Source: Pseudorhodoplanes sp.
GTDB lineage: Bacteria > Pseudomonadota > Alphaproteobacteria > Rhizobiales > Xanthobacteraceae
DNA: 64,000 nt
Direction: 5' to 3'
Assembly: GCA_019187085.1 (NCBI GenBank)
Contig: JABARS010000030.1
Coordinates: 1 to 64,000 of the forward strand
Shown: piece after piece, positions 34,806 to 43,966 of the stretch
How positions within the stretch are numbered: position 1 is the stretch's first letter
How the letters are laid out: every line of letters begins with the position of its first letter
Notes under the pieces: generated by a model
What the model was told of the DNA's origin: nothing
Seen by the model: the letters and a program-made list of their open reading frames with translations, nothing else
Databases searched by the model: none
Translations under genes and position numbers: made by a program

Positions 34806-35612
34806 TTGACAAAGGTCGGCAAGCGGGGATGCCGCCTGCTCGCCGCCACGCTGCTCGTGGCCGCGGTCGCCGCCGCCTCCGCGGCGGCACGAGCGGAGAA
34901 TGCCGATATTGCCCGCAACCGGGCGACCGAACGCAAATCCTTCACCGATGCGCAGATCGCCGACGGCCTGTTCAAGATCGCATTCGGGGCGGAATTCAGT
35001 GTCGCCGGCCGCGTCGACCGCATCCGCCGCTTCGAGAAGCCGATCCGGGTCTTCATCGACAATCAGGGCCAGCCCGACCGGCGCGCGCAGGTCGCCGCCG
35101 TGGTCGAGGATATCCGCCGCCGTATCGAGCATATCGACATCGCCCTCACCCGGGATGCCGGAGAGGCAAACGTCGTGGTCACGCTCGTGCGCGACCGCGA
35201 CCTGCAGCGCATAATCCGCAAGCGCTACGGCGCCAAGCGCGCGCGCCAAATCCAGACCTCGCTCGAGCCGCAATGTCTGTCCGGTTTCCGCAAGGACGAC
35301 ATGTTTCGTATCGTACGATCCGATGTCCTGCTCGTCTCCGACGTCGGGGATTACATCTTCTATGACTGCGCCTATGAAGAATTGCTGCAGGCGCTCGGCC
35401 CCATCAACGACGACGAGAGCGTACCCTGGACCATGTTCAACGACAACGTCCAGATGGGTTTTTTCGACGTCTACGATCAGTATCTGCTCAACGTCATCTA
35501 TCATCCGCGCGTGCGCGCAGGTATGACGCGCGAGGACGTGCGTGCGCTGCTGCCGGACATCATGCCCGAGGTCCGCGCTTTCGTGGCGCGCATCAACAAG
35601 CTCGGGGAATGA
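34806..35612 (+). CDS. Exported DUF2927 protein
   Basis: The 268-residue product starts at a TTG at 34806, chosen because GGAG at 34794-34797 is well spaced and the signal peptide (CRLLAATLLVAAVAAASAAA) starts right behind it. The DUF2927 region includes RFEKPIRVFIDNQGQPDRRA, QCLSGFRKDDMFRIVRSDVL, YDCAYEELLQALGPINDDES and NVIYHPRVRAGMTREDVRAL. DUF2927 recalls secreted metallo-hydrolase-like folds, but function is unknown. The frame runs open far upstream within the previous gene, which I take as chance. Confidence 0.82.
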   Translation: MTKVGKRGCRLLAATLLVAAVAAASAAARAENADIARNRATERKSFTDAQIADGLFKIAFGAEFSVAGRVDRIRRFEKPIRVFIDNQGQPDRRAQVAAVVEDIRRRIEHIDIALTRDAGEANVVVTLVRDRDLQRIIRKRYGAKRARQIQTSLEPQCLSGFRKDDMFRIVRSDVLLVSDVGDYIFYDCAYEELLQALGPINDDESVPWTMFNDNVQMGFFDVYDQYLLNVIYHPRVRAGMTREDVRALLPDIMPEVRAFVARINKLGE

Positions 35613-35624
35613 CGGTGCGCTTGT

Positions 35625-36413
35625 CTACAGTGATTTCAGCCAATCGATGATCGCACCGCGCGCCTGGAAAGGCGTCGTCAGATGCAGGCCCGGGATCACG
35701 AGATATTTGCTCTTGGGATGCTTGGCCGCGAGATCGAAGGCGTAGTCGCGACCGTGAAAGAAGATCGGATCGGCGACGCCCACCACCCACAGAAACGGCA
35801 CCTCGCCCATCGCCGCGGCATTCCTCGGAATAACCGCGGGCCCTTCGGGATCGAACATGCTCAGATAGACGAGCGGCGTCGCCGTCACGACGAACGGAAT
35901 GCCCTGTGCGAGATCGGGAAACGAGCCCGGCACATCGCCCTTTCCGACCGCGACCAGCTTCCGGGCACGCGTAAGCGCACTCTTGGTGCGCAGGCGCAGC
36001 GCCCATGCTTCCGGCAGATGCCCCGGCGCGAGCGCTATGACGGCGAACAGACCTTCACGCCGCGCCGCGTATCCGATCGCCGCATTAGCCCCGAGGCTGT
36101 GGCCGGCGATGACGATCCGCGTTGCACCGGCCCATTTCAGTTTCTGAACGGCGAGATCGATCTCGGCCATCGCCTGGTCGTAGGTCGCATCATACATGCG
36201 CCGCCGTGACCAGGGCAGTTCGGGCGCCTCGACAAGCGCGTCCTCCTTGCGCAGCGACTCGGCCAGGCCCTCGATCATCGAGGTCGGCGATCCGCCCTTG
36301 CCGTGCAGCAGCACGATTCCGAATCCCTTCAGGCTCGGCGCCTGGGCCCGCACGTCCGTGGCCGACGCTGCAAAGAGCGCCAGCAACGCGAACAATCTCA
36401 AGGCCATCGTCAT
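35625..36413 (-). CDS. Exported alpha/beta-hydrolase
   Basis: The 262-residue product has a signal peptide (MALRLFALLALFAASATDVRA), GIVLLHGKGGSPTSMIEGLA for the oxyanion region, the nucleophile elbow IVIAGHSLGANAAIG (Ser in GHSLG), a likely acid in VVGVADPIFF and a His in VIPGLHLTTPFQAR. It resembles dienelactone-hydrolase or lipase-like periplasmic hydrolases. The substrate is unknown. It starts at 36413 (or 36407) and is convergent with the DUF2927 gene. Confidence 0.82.
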   Translation of the reverse strand: MTMALRLFALLALFAASATDVRAQAPSLKGFGIVLLHGKGGSPTSMIEGLAESLRKEDALVEAPELPWSRRRMYDATYDQAMAEIDLAVQKLKWAGATRIVIAGHSLGANAAIGYAARREGLFAVIALAPGHLPEAWALRLRTKSALTRARKLVAVGKGDVPGSFPDLAQGIPFVVTATPLVYLSMFDPEGPAVIPRNAAAMGEVPFLWVVGVADPIFFHGRDYAFDLAAKHPKSKYLVIPGLHLTTPFQARGAIIDWLKSL

Positions 36414-36666
36414 GATAACTCTTGCGAATCGCCAGGGTCGGTCATGCGTAGCGCTTCGTCCCCAAAACACAAGTTAACCTTTGCGCTGCGGAACGAGTGC
36501 GCTGCGGAGCGAGGCCAGCCCATCCGTCATCCGCTCTTGCGCCGCCGGCGACCGCACGATCGCAGATAACTGGGAAATGCAGGCAGCGGGCGTTGACGCT
36601 GCGAATCCCGAACGCCTTAATTTACCGATCCTGAGTCGGCATTTCGCCGGCCAAAAGGGGCAGACC

Positions 36667-36852
36667 ATGGCCAAGCGCACGACCCACCGCAGCACGAAGG
36701 GCAAGAAACTCTACGCCGTCCGCGACAAGGAAGGCCGCTTCAAGGACATTCAGACCTACAAGCGGGCGCACAGCCAGGACATCAAGCGCAAGAGCAAGGC
36801 GGAAGCCGGCAAGACCACCACGAAGGCCAAGAAAGCCAAAAAGAAAAAGTAA
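36667..36852 (+). CDS. Small Lys-rich basic protein
   Basis: A 61-residue, strongly basic cytoplasmic protein starting MAKRTTHRSTKGKKLYAVRD, with RFKDIQTYKRAHSQDIKRKS and ending in KKAKKKK. AAGGGG precedes the ATG at 36667. Composition suggests nucleic-acid binding, but no family is recognised. It stands alone between the hydrolase and fixJ. Confidence 0.7.
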   Translation: MAKRTTHRSTKGKKLYAVRDKEGRFKDIQTYKRAHSQDIKRKSKAEAGKTTTKAKKAKKKK

Positions 36853-36894
36853 TCGCTCGACGATACGCGGCTGGCCGGCCCGATTTGCGCCGCT

Positions 36895-37518
36895 TCAGGC
36901 GCCGGTTTCAGTCCCTTTGCACACAAGCACCATGCGAACGAGATCGGACAGGCTGTTCGCCTGCATCTTGTCCATGACATTGGCCCGATAAACCTCAACC
37001 GTCCGCGGACTGATCCCGAGATCGAATGCAATCGTCTTGTTGGGATGGCCGGCCACGAGCCCGTCGAGCACCTGCCGCTCGCGCTGCGAAAGGCTCGCCA
37101 GACGCTCGGCAATGGCGGAAATTTCGTTCGCGCGTTCGCCCACTTCGCGGCTGCGTTCGAGCGCCGAGCGGATCGCCGTCAGGATGCGGCGGTCTTCGAA
37201 CGGCTTCTCCAGAAACTCGAAAGCCCCGAGCTTCATGGCCTCGACGGCGAGCGGAATGTCGCCGTGGCCGGTGATGACGATCACCGGGATGTCGTACTTG
37301 ACCTCGGCCAGCGAGCGCAGCAGATCGATGCCGCTCATGCCGGGCATGCGGATATCCGTCACCACACAGCCGCGCGGCCGGTCTTTCAGGCCGGACAAGA
37401 AGGCCGTCGCGGATTCATAGGTCCGCACCTCGAGCGACGACGCCTTCAGCAGGAAGGCCAGCGAGTCGCGCATCGCCTCATCGTCGTCGATGACATGGAC
37501 CAGTCCGCTGTCAGCCAT
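36895..37518 (-). CDS. fixJ: Oxygen-response regulator FixJ
   Basis: FixJ activates fixK when phosphorylated by FixL under low oxygen. The 207-residue product has a receiver ([20 protein letters not shown]; acceptor D55 in [20 protein letters not shown] in FLEKPFED) and a LuxR-type HTH ([20 protein letters not shown] and [19 protein letters not shown]). It overlaps the fixL end by eight bases. Confidence 0.94.
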   Translation of the reverse strand: MADSGLVHVIDDDEAMRDSLAFLLKASSLEVRTYESATAFLSGLKDRPRGCVVTDIRMPGMSGIDLLRSLAEVKYDIPVIVITGHGDIPLAVEAMKLGAFEFLEKPFEDRRILTAIRSALERSREVGERANEISAIAERLASLSQRERQVLDGLVAGHPNKTIAFDLGISPRTVEVYRANVMDKMQANSLSDLVRMVLVCKGTETGA

Positions 37519-39016
37519 TTCCCACTTCCTCCCCGCTTACGGTCTGCAGGGTGAAACGGAAAATCGTACCCCCGCCGGGATTCGGTCCGACCCAGATGCG
37601 CCCCCCATGGGCGTCCACAATCGTCTTGGAGATCGAGAGGCCGACGCCCATCCCCTGCCGCTTGGTGGTGACGAACGGTTGGAACAACTGGCCAGAAATT
37701 TCCGGCGCAATGCCCGGCCCGGTATCTGCGACGTTGATCTGCACCATGTTGTCATGGCCCGCCTTTGACGAAACGATGAGTTCACGGCGCTGCGATTCCG
37801 TCATGGCGTCGACGGCATTGCGGATCAAATTCAGCAGCACCTGCTGTATCTGGACCTTGTCGACCAGAACAAGGTCGCGTTCGGGATCGAGCTGCAATTT
37901 GACCCGAATTCCCTGCTCCTTGGCGCCGACGAGCGCCAGCGCGCTCGCCTCCTCGACGAGTTTCGACAGGCTTTCGACCTTGCGGTCGCTTTCGCCGCGG
38001 GCGACGAAATCACGCAGTCTGCGGATGATCTGACCAGCCCGCAGCGCTTGGTCGGCCGCCTTGTCGAGGGCCTCACGCACCACATTGACCTGCGAGTCGG
38101 AACTCGCCTCCAGCAGCCGCCGCGAACCGCGCAGGTAATTTGAGATCGCCGCCAATGGCTGGTTGAGCTCGTGCGCCAGGGTCGAGGCCATCTCACCCAT
38201 CGCGGTCAGCCGCGAGATATGGACAAGTTCGGACTGAAGCTCCTGCAGGCGCGCTTCGGTCTCCTGACGTTCCGTCAGATCGCGGATGAAGCCGGTGAAA
38301 AACCGCCGCCGGTTGGACTTCATCTCGCCGACCGCGAGCTCCATCGGAAAAGTCGAGCCGTCCTTGCGCTCGCCGACGACGACGCGGCCGATGCCGATGA
38401 TGCGGCGCTCCCCGGTCCCCAGATAACGCTCGAGATAGCTGTCATGCCCCTCCCGATAGGGGCTCGGCATCAGCATCTTGACGTTCTTGCCGATGACCTC
38501 GGGGGCGACGTAGCCGAACAGGCGTTCGGCGGCCGAACTGAACGACTGGATCGTCCCCTTCTCGTCGATGACGATCATCGCTTCCGGGATGGTGTCGAGG
38601 ATCGAACGCAGATGCGCTTCCCGGGACAGGAGATCCTGGGTCATGACGTCCGCATACTGGCGCGAGCGCTGCACACGTCCGCCGAGCCACGCAACCCCGA
38701 GGCCAATGGCCCCGAATGCAGCGGCTTTGACCAGCTCGAGCTGGGTGGGGACAAAGCCGATCGTGACGAACCCCAGCAGGATGCTCAACAGCGTCGCCAG
38801 AGATGCCGGCCAGAACCCGCCCAGTGCGCTCGCGGCCAGGATCGCCGGGATGAAAAACAGATAGATCGGCCCGGTCTCGAACGGCGTTTCGAGCACGCGC
38901 AGGATCAGGAACGCCGCCACCACCATGCTCAGGGCAAGGCCGTAGATGATCAGATGATGGCGCAATCGCATCGCGGCGGAGCCGGACGGCAACAGGGGAG
39001 TCGTGTCCACGGCCAA
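37511..39016 (-). CDS. fixL: Haem-based oxygen sensor kinase FixL
   Basis: The 501-residue kinase has N-terminal membrane helices (about 20-110, including [20 protein letters not shown]) and a haem PAS domain with H191 ([14 protein letters not shown]) and R211 ([20 protein letters not shown]). The phospho-His is H282 ([19 protein letters not shown]), and a HATPase domain contains [10 protein letters not shown] and DTGPGIAPE. These three residues are each nine positions before H200, R220 and H291 of Bradyrhizobium FixL. O2 bound to haem inhibits the kinase. The start is a TTG at 39016 with AGGAAG upstream. Unlike the soluble B. japonicum FixL this one is membrane-bound, as in Sinorhizobium. 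Confidence 0.93.
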   Translation of the reverse strand: MAVDTTPLLPSGSAAMRLRHHLIIYGLALSMVVAAFLILRVLETPFETGPIYLFFIPAILAASALGGFWPASLATLLSILLGFVTIGFVPTQLELVKAAAFGAIGLGVAWLGGRVQRSRQYADVMTQDLLSREAHLRSILDTIPEAMIVIDEKGTIQSFSSAAERLFGYVAPEVIGKNVKMLMPSPYREGHDSYLERYLGTGERRIIGIGRVVVGERKDGSTFPMELAVGEMKSNRRRFFTGFIRDLTERQETEARLQELQSELVHISRLTAMGEMASTLAHELNQPLAAISNYLRGSRRLLEASSDSQVNVVREALDKAADQALRAGQIIRRLRDFVARGESDRKVESLSKLVEEASALALVGAKEQGIRVKLQLDPERDLVLVDKVQIQQVLLNLIRNAVDAMTESQRRELIVSSKAGHDNMVQINVADTGPGIAPEISGQLFQPFVTTKRQGMGVGLSISKTIVDAHGGRIWVGPNPGGGTIFRFTLQTVSGEEVGNG

Positions 39017-39246
39017 GTCGGCGCTTCCTTCGGTCAGATCGCTTCGTACCTGCTCGGGTGCAATCTACCCGGTCTGAGGTGGTCGTAAAGCAAACTTATA
39101 GTATTGATTTGAAAGGGTTTCTCAAGCGTACCCGGCGCGGCGCGCACGTATGCCGCGGGACCTCCGGGATTTCCCTTAGGTGCAATATCCGAATTTCCCG
39201 ATTCCGGGCCGGCTCATATCGAGGGGTGCATAGGGAGACATGAGCC

Positions 39247-39930
39247 ATGCGCACACAGACCGCCATTCGGACGCAGTTCCCCCAGTCATCCTCGAACGCC
39301 GCTGTGCGGACCTTCGTGCCGGAACAGACGCTGTTCGGCTCGATTGAACTTGCCGGCGCACCGATGTCTTTCACCAAGGGTGCGGAAATCTACGGCGAGG
39401 ATGAGCCGTCCGACTATGTTTACAAGATCGTCAAGGGCGCGGTCCGCAGCTACCGCATTCTGAGCGACGGCCGCCGCCAGATCGAGGGCTTCTATTTCCC
39501 CGGCGATGTGTTCGGCCTTGAGGCGGGCGACGCACACGGTTCGTCCGCGGAAGCGGTATCCGATTCGATTATTCTGGTCGTGCGCCGCTCCACCATTCTT
39601 GATACCGCCCAGCGGGACAGCGATGTCGCCACCCAGCTCTGGTCATGCACGGCCTGCGAATTGTCCCGCGCGCGCGATCATGCCCTGCTTCTTGTCAAGA
39701 CGGCACAGGAGCGCGTGGCCGCATTCCTCCTTGATCTTGCGAACCGTTTCTCCGGCAATTCCGTCGAGTTGCCGATGTCGCGTCAGGACATCGCCGATTA
39801 TCTCGGCCTGACGATCGAAACCGTCTCGCGGACGCTGACCCAGTTTCAGGACAATGCCGCAATCGAACTGCCGACGTCGCGGCGAGTGGTGCTGCGCAAT
39901 CGTGGTGCACTGCACACCCTGAATTCGTAA
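39247..39930 (+). CDS. fixK: CRP/FNR-family regulator FixK
   Basis: FixK activates microaerobic genes such as ccoNOQP at TTGA-N6-TCAA boxes. The 227-residue product has a cyclic-nucleotide-type beta barrel (GAEIYGEDEPSDYVYKIVKG) and a C-terminal HTH with the FNR-like recognition helix LPMSRQDIADYLGLTIETVS. It lacks the N-terminal cysteine cluster of FNR, hence FixK. A Cys pair, C134-x2-C137 (LWSCTACELS), lies before the dimerisation helix. It is divergent from fixL. No FixJ site could be assigned with confidence in the 230 bp between them. Confidence 0.88.
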   Translation: MRTQTAIRTQFPQSSSNAAVRTFVPEQTLFGSIELAGAPMSFTKGAEIYGEDEPSDYVYKIVKGAVRSYRILSDGRRQIEGFYFPGDVFGLEAGDAHGSSAEAVSDSIILVVRRSTILDTAQRDSDVATQLWSCTACELSRARDHALLLVKTAQERVAAFLLDLANRFSGNSVELPMSRQDIADYLGLTIETVSRTLTQFQDNAAIELPTSRRVVLRNRGALHTLNS

Positions 39931-39950
39931 GAATCACGAGACCCGCGGTT

Positions 39951-39965
39951 GCGTAACCCGGTTAC
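39951..39965. promoter_or_regulatory. 15-bp perfect palindrome after fixK
   Basis: CGTAACCCGGTTACG is a perfect inverted repeat around a central C, 21 bp after the fixK stop and between convergent genes. Without a T-run it is not an obvious terminator; it may be an operator-like site or a short hairpin. Confidence 0.35.
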
Positions 39966-40090
39966 GTGATTTGCGCTGTGGCGTGAAAGTAAAATTGGCG
40001 TGAGTGAAGCAACGGGGCCCGATCCGCGACAGCGGACCGGACCCGTGTATTGTCCTCGACCGCACACACGCCCCGCAGGAGCGCTGCCCC

Positions 40091-40435
40091 TCAGTCGAGC
40101 GATTTCAGGAAATTGAGGAAATCGCCAATCTGGTCCGGCGCGAACCGGAATTCGGGCATGGTCGGATGGCCGGTCACAAGGCCCTCGGCCAGCGCTTCCT
40201 CTAGACGCTCCAGCGGATAGAGCTTGTGCAGATCGCGGAAAGCCGGCGCGATGGTGATCGGGCTCGGGCTGACCTTGTCGATCGAATGACAGCGCGCGCA
40301 ATAGGTGCGCGCGAGGACGACACCACGCTGGGCACTGGGCGACAACGTACCCGACGACTGTGCCAGACAATCCGACGGCAGCATCAGGGATGCTGCCGCC
40401 GCAATCATGAAACTGAACCGCCCCAGACTGGCCAT
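40091..40435 (-). CDS. Small exported mono-haem cytochrome c
   Basis: The 114-residue product has a signal peptide (FSFMIAAAASLMLPSDCLAQ) and one haem c site C46-A-R-C-H50 in RTYCARCHSI. A likely Met ligand lies in GHPTMPEFRF. Start 40435 is chosen because the ATG overlaps the stop of the preceding gene (TGATG), a coupling signal. It is periplasmic, with an unknown electron partner. Its pairing with a DUF6455 gene next to fixK suggests microaerobic use. Confidence 0.87.
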   Translation of the reverse strand: MASLGRFSFMIAAAASLMLPSDCLAQSSGTLSPSAQRGVVLARTYCARCHSIDKVSPSPITIAPAFRDLHKLYPLERLEEALAEGLVTGHPTMPEFRFAPDQIGDFLNFLKSLD

Positions 40436-40842
40436 CAATGACATTTCATTGTTGTCAATGCGTCCAGTGTATCCCGATTCGGGCAATACTTCGGCCATGC
40501 CGCGTTTTTGGGCTTGTCTTCCAGCTCATGTTCGCATTGAGCTTTGCTCTCACAGATCGAGCAGCAGCGCTGCAGGTCCCTGAGAACGACGGCGTCGATC
40601 CGGTCAGGATCAATGCCCAATTCAGCCAGCCGTCGCTCGAGCATGTCGGCGGAATTGGCGCCGCATTTGGCGACCGCGATCAGGTCGGCCACGTTCAGAC
40701 CCGCATCCTGGGCGATCCGGTTCAGTTCGCCGACATCGATGGCGCCAAGCTCGTCGAGCCCGGCCCGGCGCTGCCAGTATCTCGAAAAATTCCTGCGTAT
40801 GGCCTCGAAGAAGCCGGTTTTTGCCTGGACCTGCATGATCAT
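40435..40842 (-). CDS. DUF6455-type Cys-rich protein
   Basis: The 135-residue soluble protein has helices (SRYWQRRAGLDELGAIDVGE, VADLIAVAKCGANSADMLER) and a Cys-rich C-terminus with LQRCCSICESKAQCEHELED, then WPKYCPNRDTL and a final KCH. The pattern matches DUF6455 proteins and suggests metal binding. Start 40842 has AGGA nearby; a GTG at 40845 and an ATG at 40836 are alternatives. Its stop overlaps the cytochrome start. An imperfect FixK box lies 76 bp upstream. Confidence 0.8.
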   Translation of the reverse strand: MIMQVQAKTGFFEAIRRNFSRYWQRRAGLDELGAIDVGELNRIAQDAGLNVADLIAVAKCGANSADMLERRLAELGIDPDRIDAVVLRDLQRCCSICESKAQCEHELEDKPKNAAWPKYCPNRDTLDALTTMKCH

Positions 40843-40917
40843 CACATCCTGGTTCGCGCTTTGCGCGTTATACCCTTCTATTTAATCATAAAATTGCAGC
40901 CTCTGGTCGAAAATGCA

Positions 40918-40931
40918 TTGAGCTAGGTCAA
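40918..40931 (-). promoter_or_regulatory. Candidate FixK/FNR box upstream of the DUF6455-cytochrome pair
   Basis: TTGAGCTAGGTCAA fits the core TTGA-N6-TCAA used by FixK-type proteins, with one mismatch to the stricter TTGAY-N4-RTCAA. It could serve the minus-strand pair or the small plus-strand frame at 41000. Confidence 0.55.
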
Positions 40932-40999
40932 AGCGCCCTTTGACCTTTCGCAATGCGCTTTATCCGCAGACGCGCAAATAAAAACAAAAGGAAAATGCA

Positions 41000-41206
41000 A
41001 TGCCTGTGCTGAACGCCATTCTGGGTTTTGCCAGACGCCTGATCGGCCGGCTCATCCGGGCAGGTGATCTGCGACCGCGTTCCGACGCCGAGCCTACGAA
41101 CGGCGCTGGCGCTGGCGCTTCCGAGCAAAGTCTATCCAACAACAAAGCGCGCGACTCCGTCGGAGCCGTCGTGCGGGCCGTATTTCCGAACAGGCGCTTT
41201 TCCTGA
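41000..41206 (+). CDS. Possible small protein upstream of ccoN
   Basis: The 68-residue frame has a good ribosome site (AAGG at 40989-40992) and starts MPVLNAILGFARRLIGRLIR, which could form an amphipathic helix. The rest is Ala/Ser-rich and ends VVRAVFPNRRFS. There is no recognised family. It lies between two FixK-type boxes, so if real it may be microaerobically expressed. Low confidence. Confidence 0.35.
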   Translation: MPVLNAILGFARRLIGRLIRAGDLRPRSDAEPTNGAGAGASEQSLSNNKARDSVGAVVRAVFPNRRFS

Positions 41207-41305
41207 ATGCAGACCAAAATCACCGGCACGTAAACAAGCCTGCCGCTTCATTCATCGCCGCTCTGCGTTTGCCCTTCGCCACCGTCCCAACGGTGCAGAG
41301 CGAGA

Positions 41306-41319
41306 TTGATCTGTATCAA
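41306..41319 (+). promoter_or_regulatory. FixK/FNR box (anaerobox) of the cco operon
   Basis: TTGATCTGTATCAA is a perfect TTGAT-N4-ATCAA palindrome. Its centre is about 90 bp upstream of the ccoN ATG, which fits activation with the box near -41 and a leader of about 50 nt. A TTG start for ccoN inside this box can be ruled out. Confidence 0.85.
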
Positions 41320-41401
41320 TGCCTCTTACCGATCGGCTACGCATGTTTTTCATGGTTTTTCGCGTGCCGCGTTCCTTTCCTCTTATAAACAGCGCAACCT
41401 C

Positions 41402-43063
41402 ATGACCCGTCCAGAAAGCCTGACACACAAATCGATGACTCTCGGCGAAGCCGGCGCAGCGCTTGCGTTCGGACTTCTGGCATTCCTGTCGCTTCTGATC
41501 GCGGCGAAAGCGCATACGTCGGAGTATGCCTTTCATGCCTATCTGTTCGCCGCCGGCAGCATCGCCGCTGTCTTTGCGATCATCGATCGCTATTACAACC
41601 GGCCGGCGGAAAAAGCGCCGCTGACGATCGACGGCAAGCCAAACTACAATATGGGACCGGTGAAAGTCGCGACCGTTGCCGCGATGCTCTGGGGCATTGC
41701 CGGTTTCACAATCGGCCTGTTGGCCGCGCTGCAGCTCGCCTTCCCGGTGCTCAATTTCGATCTGTCGTGGCTGTCATTCGGCCGCATCCGGCCGCTGCAC
41801 ACGTCCGCCGTCATTTTTGCGTTCGGCGGCAATGTTCTGATCGCAACGTCTTTCTATGTTGTGCAGCGCACCTGCCGCGCGCGGCTTGCCGGCGACCTCG
41901 CACCCTGGTTCGTCGTCCTCGGCTACAACTTCTTCATCTTGATCGCCGGCACCGGCTATCTTCTGGGCATCACCCAATCGAAGGAATATGCCGAACCGGA
42001 ATGGTACGCCGATCTTTGGCTGACGGTCGTGTGGGTCGTCTATTTCCTGGTTTTCCTCGGCACAATCATTCGCCGGAGCGAACCGCATATCTACGTCGCC
42101 AACTGGTTCTATATCGCCTTCATTCTGACGATCGCGGTCCTGCATCTTGGCAACAACGCGGCGATTCCGGTTTCGATCTTCTCGCCGAAATCCTACATCG
42201 TCTGGTCGGGCGTGCAGGACGCTATGGTCCAGTGGTGGTACGGCCACAACGCGGTCGGTTTCTTCCTGACCGCCGGCTTCCTGGCCATCATGTATTACTT
42301 CATCCCGAAGCGGGTGGAGCGGCCGGTCTATTCGTACCGGCTGTCGATCATCCATTTCTGGGCGCTGATCTTCCTCTATATCTGGGCCGGCCCGCATCAC
42401 CTGCATTATACGGCGCTGCCTGACTGGGCGCAGACCCTCGGCATGACCTTCTCGGTGATGCTGTGGATGCCGTCCTGGGGCGGCATGATCAACGGCCTGA
42501 TGACACTGTCGGGCGCGTGGGACAAGCTGCGGACCGACCCCGTGCTTCGCATGATGGTCGTGTCGGTCGCCTTCTACGGCATGTCGACCTTCGAGGGGCC
42601 GCTCATGTCGATCAAGGCGGTCAACTCACTGTCGCACTACACGGACTGGACCATCGGCCACGTGCATTCCGGCGCTCTCGGCTGGGTCGCGTTCGTCTCC
42701 TTCGGCGCGGTTTACTGCCTTGTTCCGTGGCTGTGGAACCGCAAGGGCCTCTATTCGCTCAAGCTCGTGAACTGGCACTTCTGGATCTCGACGATCGGCA
42801 TCGTGCTCTACATCTCCGCGATGTGGGTGTCGGGCATCCTGCAGGGATTGATGTGGCGCGCCTACACCAATCTCGGCTTCCTCGAATACTCCTTCATCGA
42901 GACCGTCGAGGCCATGCATCCGTTCTACGTCATCCGCGCACTGGGCGGCGCACTGTTCCTGATCGGCTCGTGCCTGATGGTCTTCAATCTGTGGATGACC
43001 GTCCGGTCCGGCGACACGGAAATCACCACCCAGTCTGAGCCTTCCCTCGTTCCGGCAGAATAA
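41402..43063 (+). CDS. ccoN: cbb3-type cytochrome c oxidase subunit I CcoN
   Basis: CcoN is the catalytic subunit of the high-affinity cbb3 oxidase, holding haem b and the haem b3-CuB site. The 553-residue product has about twelve membrane helices. CuB/haem ligands lie in [35 protein letters not shown] and [16 protein letters not shown]. The ATG at 41402 ([18 protein letters not shown]) is chosen because the frame upstream runs through the FixK box. It heads ccoN-O-Q-P-G-H-I-S. Confidence 0.97.
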   Translation: MTRPESLTHKSMTLGEAGAALAFGLLAFLSLLIAAKAHTSEYAFHAYLFAAGSIAAVFAIIDRYYNRPAEKAPLTIDGKPNYNMGPVKVATVAAMLWGIAGFTIGLLAALQLAFPVLNFDLSWLSFGRIRPLHTSAVIFAFGGNVLIATSFYVVQRTCRARLAGDLAPWFVVLGYNFFILIAGTGYLLGITQSKEYAEPEWYADLWLTVVWVVYFLVFLGTIIRRSEPHIYVANWFYIAFILTIAVLHLGNNAAIPVSIFSPKSYIVWSGVQDAMVQWWYGHNAVGFFLTAGFLAIMYYFIPKRVERPVYSYRLSIIHFWALIFLYIWAGPHHLHYTALPDWAQTLGMTFSVMLWMPSWGGMINGLMTLSGAWDKLRTDPVLRMMVVSVAFYGMSTFEGPLMSIKAVNSLSHYTDWTIGHVHSGALGWVAFVSFGAVYCLVPWLWNRKGLYSLKLVNWHFWISTIGIVLYISAMWVSGILQGLMWRAYTNLGFLEYSFIETVEAMHPFYVIRALGGALFLIGSCLMVFNLWMTVRSGDTEITTQSEPSLVPAE

Positions 43064-43065
43064 CC

Positions 43066-43800
43066 ATGTCGCTCTGGTCAAAGCATAAGCTTCTCGAAAA
43101 GAACTCGATCTTCATGTCGATCGGCGTTCTGATTGTGATCTCGATCGGCGGCCTCGTCGAAATCGTGCCTCTGTTCTATCTCAAGAGCACGATCGAGAAA
43201 GTCGAAGGCATGCGGCCCTATACGCCGCTCGAACTCGCGGGCCGCAACATCTATGTCCGCGAGGGCTGCTACAATTGCCACTCGCAGATGGTGCGTCCGC
43301 TGCGCGACGAGGTCGAGCGTTACGGTCATTATTCACTTGCGGCCGAAAGCATGTACGACCGTCCGTTCCAATGGGGCTCAAAGCGGACCGGCCCGGACCT
43401 TGCCCGCGTCGGCGGAAAGTATTCGGACGAATGGCATCGCGACCACCTCAACCAGCCCAGGTCGGTGGTGCCGGGAACGGTCATGCCGGCCTATCCGTGG
43501 CTCGCGAAAACGGATCTTGATTTCGAGCATATTGCGAACGACCTCAAGGTCCAGACCCAGCTCGGCGTACCCTACACGCCCGAGATGATCGCAAATGCGG
43601 GCGCGGACATCCGGATCCAGGCGACGCCCGACCATCCCGACGCGGATGCGTTGAGCAAGCGTTACCCGAAGGTTCAGTCACGCGATTTCGACGGCGATCC
43701 CAAGCGCATCACCGAAGCGGACGCGCTCATTGCGTATCTGCAGCTCCTGGGCACGCTCGTTGATTTCAAGCTCTACAATGACAAAGCCAATATCCGGTGA
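43066..43800 (+). CDS. ccoO: cbb3 oxidase mono-haem subunit II CcoO
   Basis: CcoO is a membrane-anchored mono-haem cytochrome c that passes electrons to CcoN. The 244-residue product has an N-terminal membrane helix ([20 protein letters not shown]), the haem site [13 protein letters not shown] and a Met ligand in [12 protein letters not shown]. It starts 2 bp after ccoN. Confidence 0.97.
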   Translation: MSLWSKHKLLEKNSIFMSIGVLIVISIGGLVEIVPLFYLKSTIEKVEGMRPYTPLELAGRNIYVREGCYNCHSQMVRPLRDEVERYGHYSLAAESMYDRPFQWGSKRTGPDLARVGGKYSDEWHRDHLNQPRSVVPGTVMPAYPWLAKTDLDFEHIANDLKVQTQLGVPYTPEMIANAGADIRIQATPDHPDADALSKRYPKVQSRDFDGDPKRITEADALIAYLQLLGTLVDFKLYNDKANIR

Positions 43801-43809
43801 GAACTGCAC

Positions 43810-43965
43810 ATGTCAGCAACCTACAGGTTTCTCGCCGAGTTCGCCCAATCCTGGGGGCTCGTCTACTTCGTCACCGTTTTCATGATTGTCGTCGCCTATG
43901 CGCTGTGGCCGTCGAACAAGCAGAAGTTCGACGAGGCCAGCCGTATGCCGCTGAGGGAGGATTAA
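43810..43965 (+). CDS. ccoQ: cbb3 oxidase small subunit CcoQ
   Basis: A 51-residue single-helix protein starting at the ATG at 43810. It reads MSATYRFLAEFAQSWGLVYF, continues through the membrane helix VTVFMIVVAYALW, and ends with the basic/acidic tail MPLRED. Size and position between ccoO and ccoP identify it as CcoQ (FixQ), which stabilises the oxidase. ccoP starts 1 bp after its stop. Confidence 0.93.
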   Translation: MSATYRFLAEFAQSWGLVYFVTVFMIVVAYALWPSNKQKFDEASRMPLRED

Positions 43966-43966
43966 G

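Noticed and set aside
40928-41128. Minus-strand 66-codon frame upstream of the DUF6455 gene
   Set aside because: It overlaps the candidate FixK box and has a weaker start context than the opposite frame.
41306-41401. ccoN starting at a TTG at 41306
   Set aside because: That codon lies inside the perfect FixK box. The ATG at 41402 gives the family-like N-terminus.
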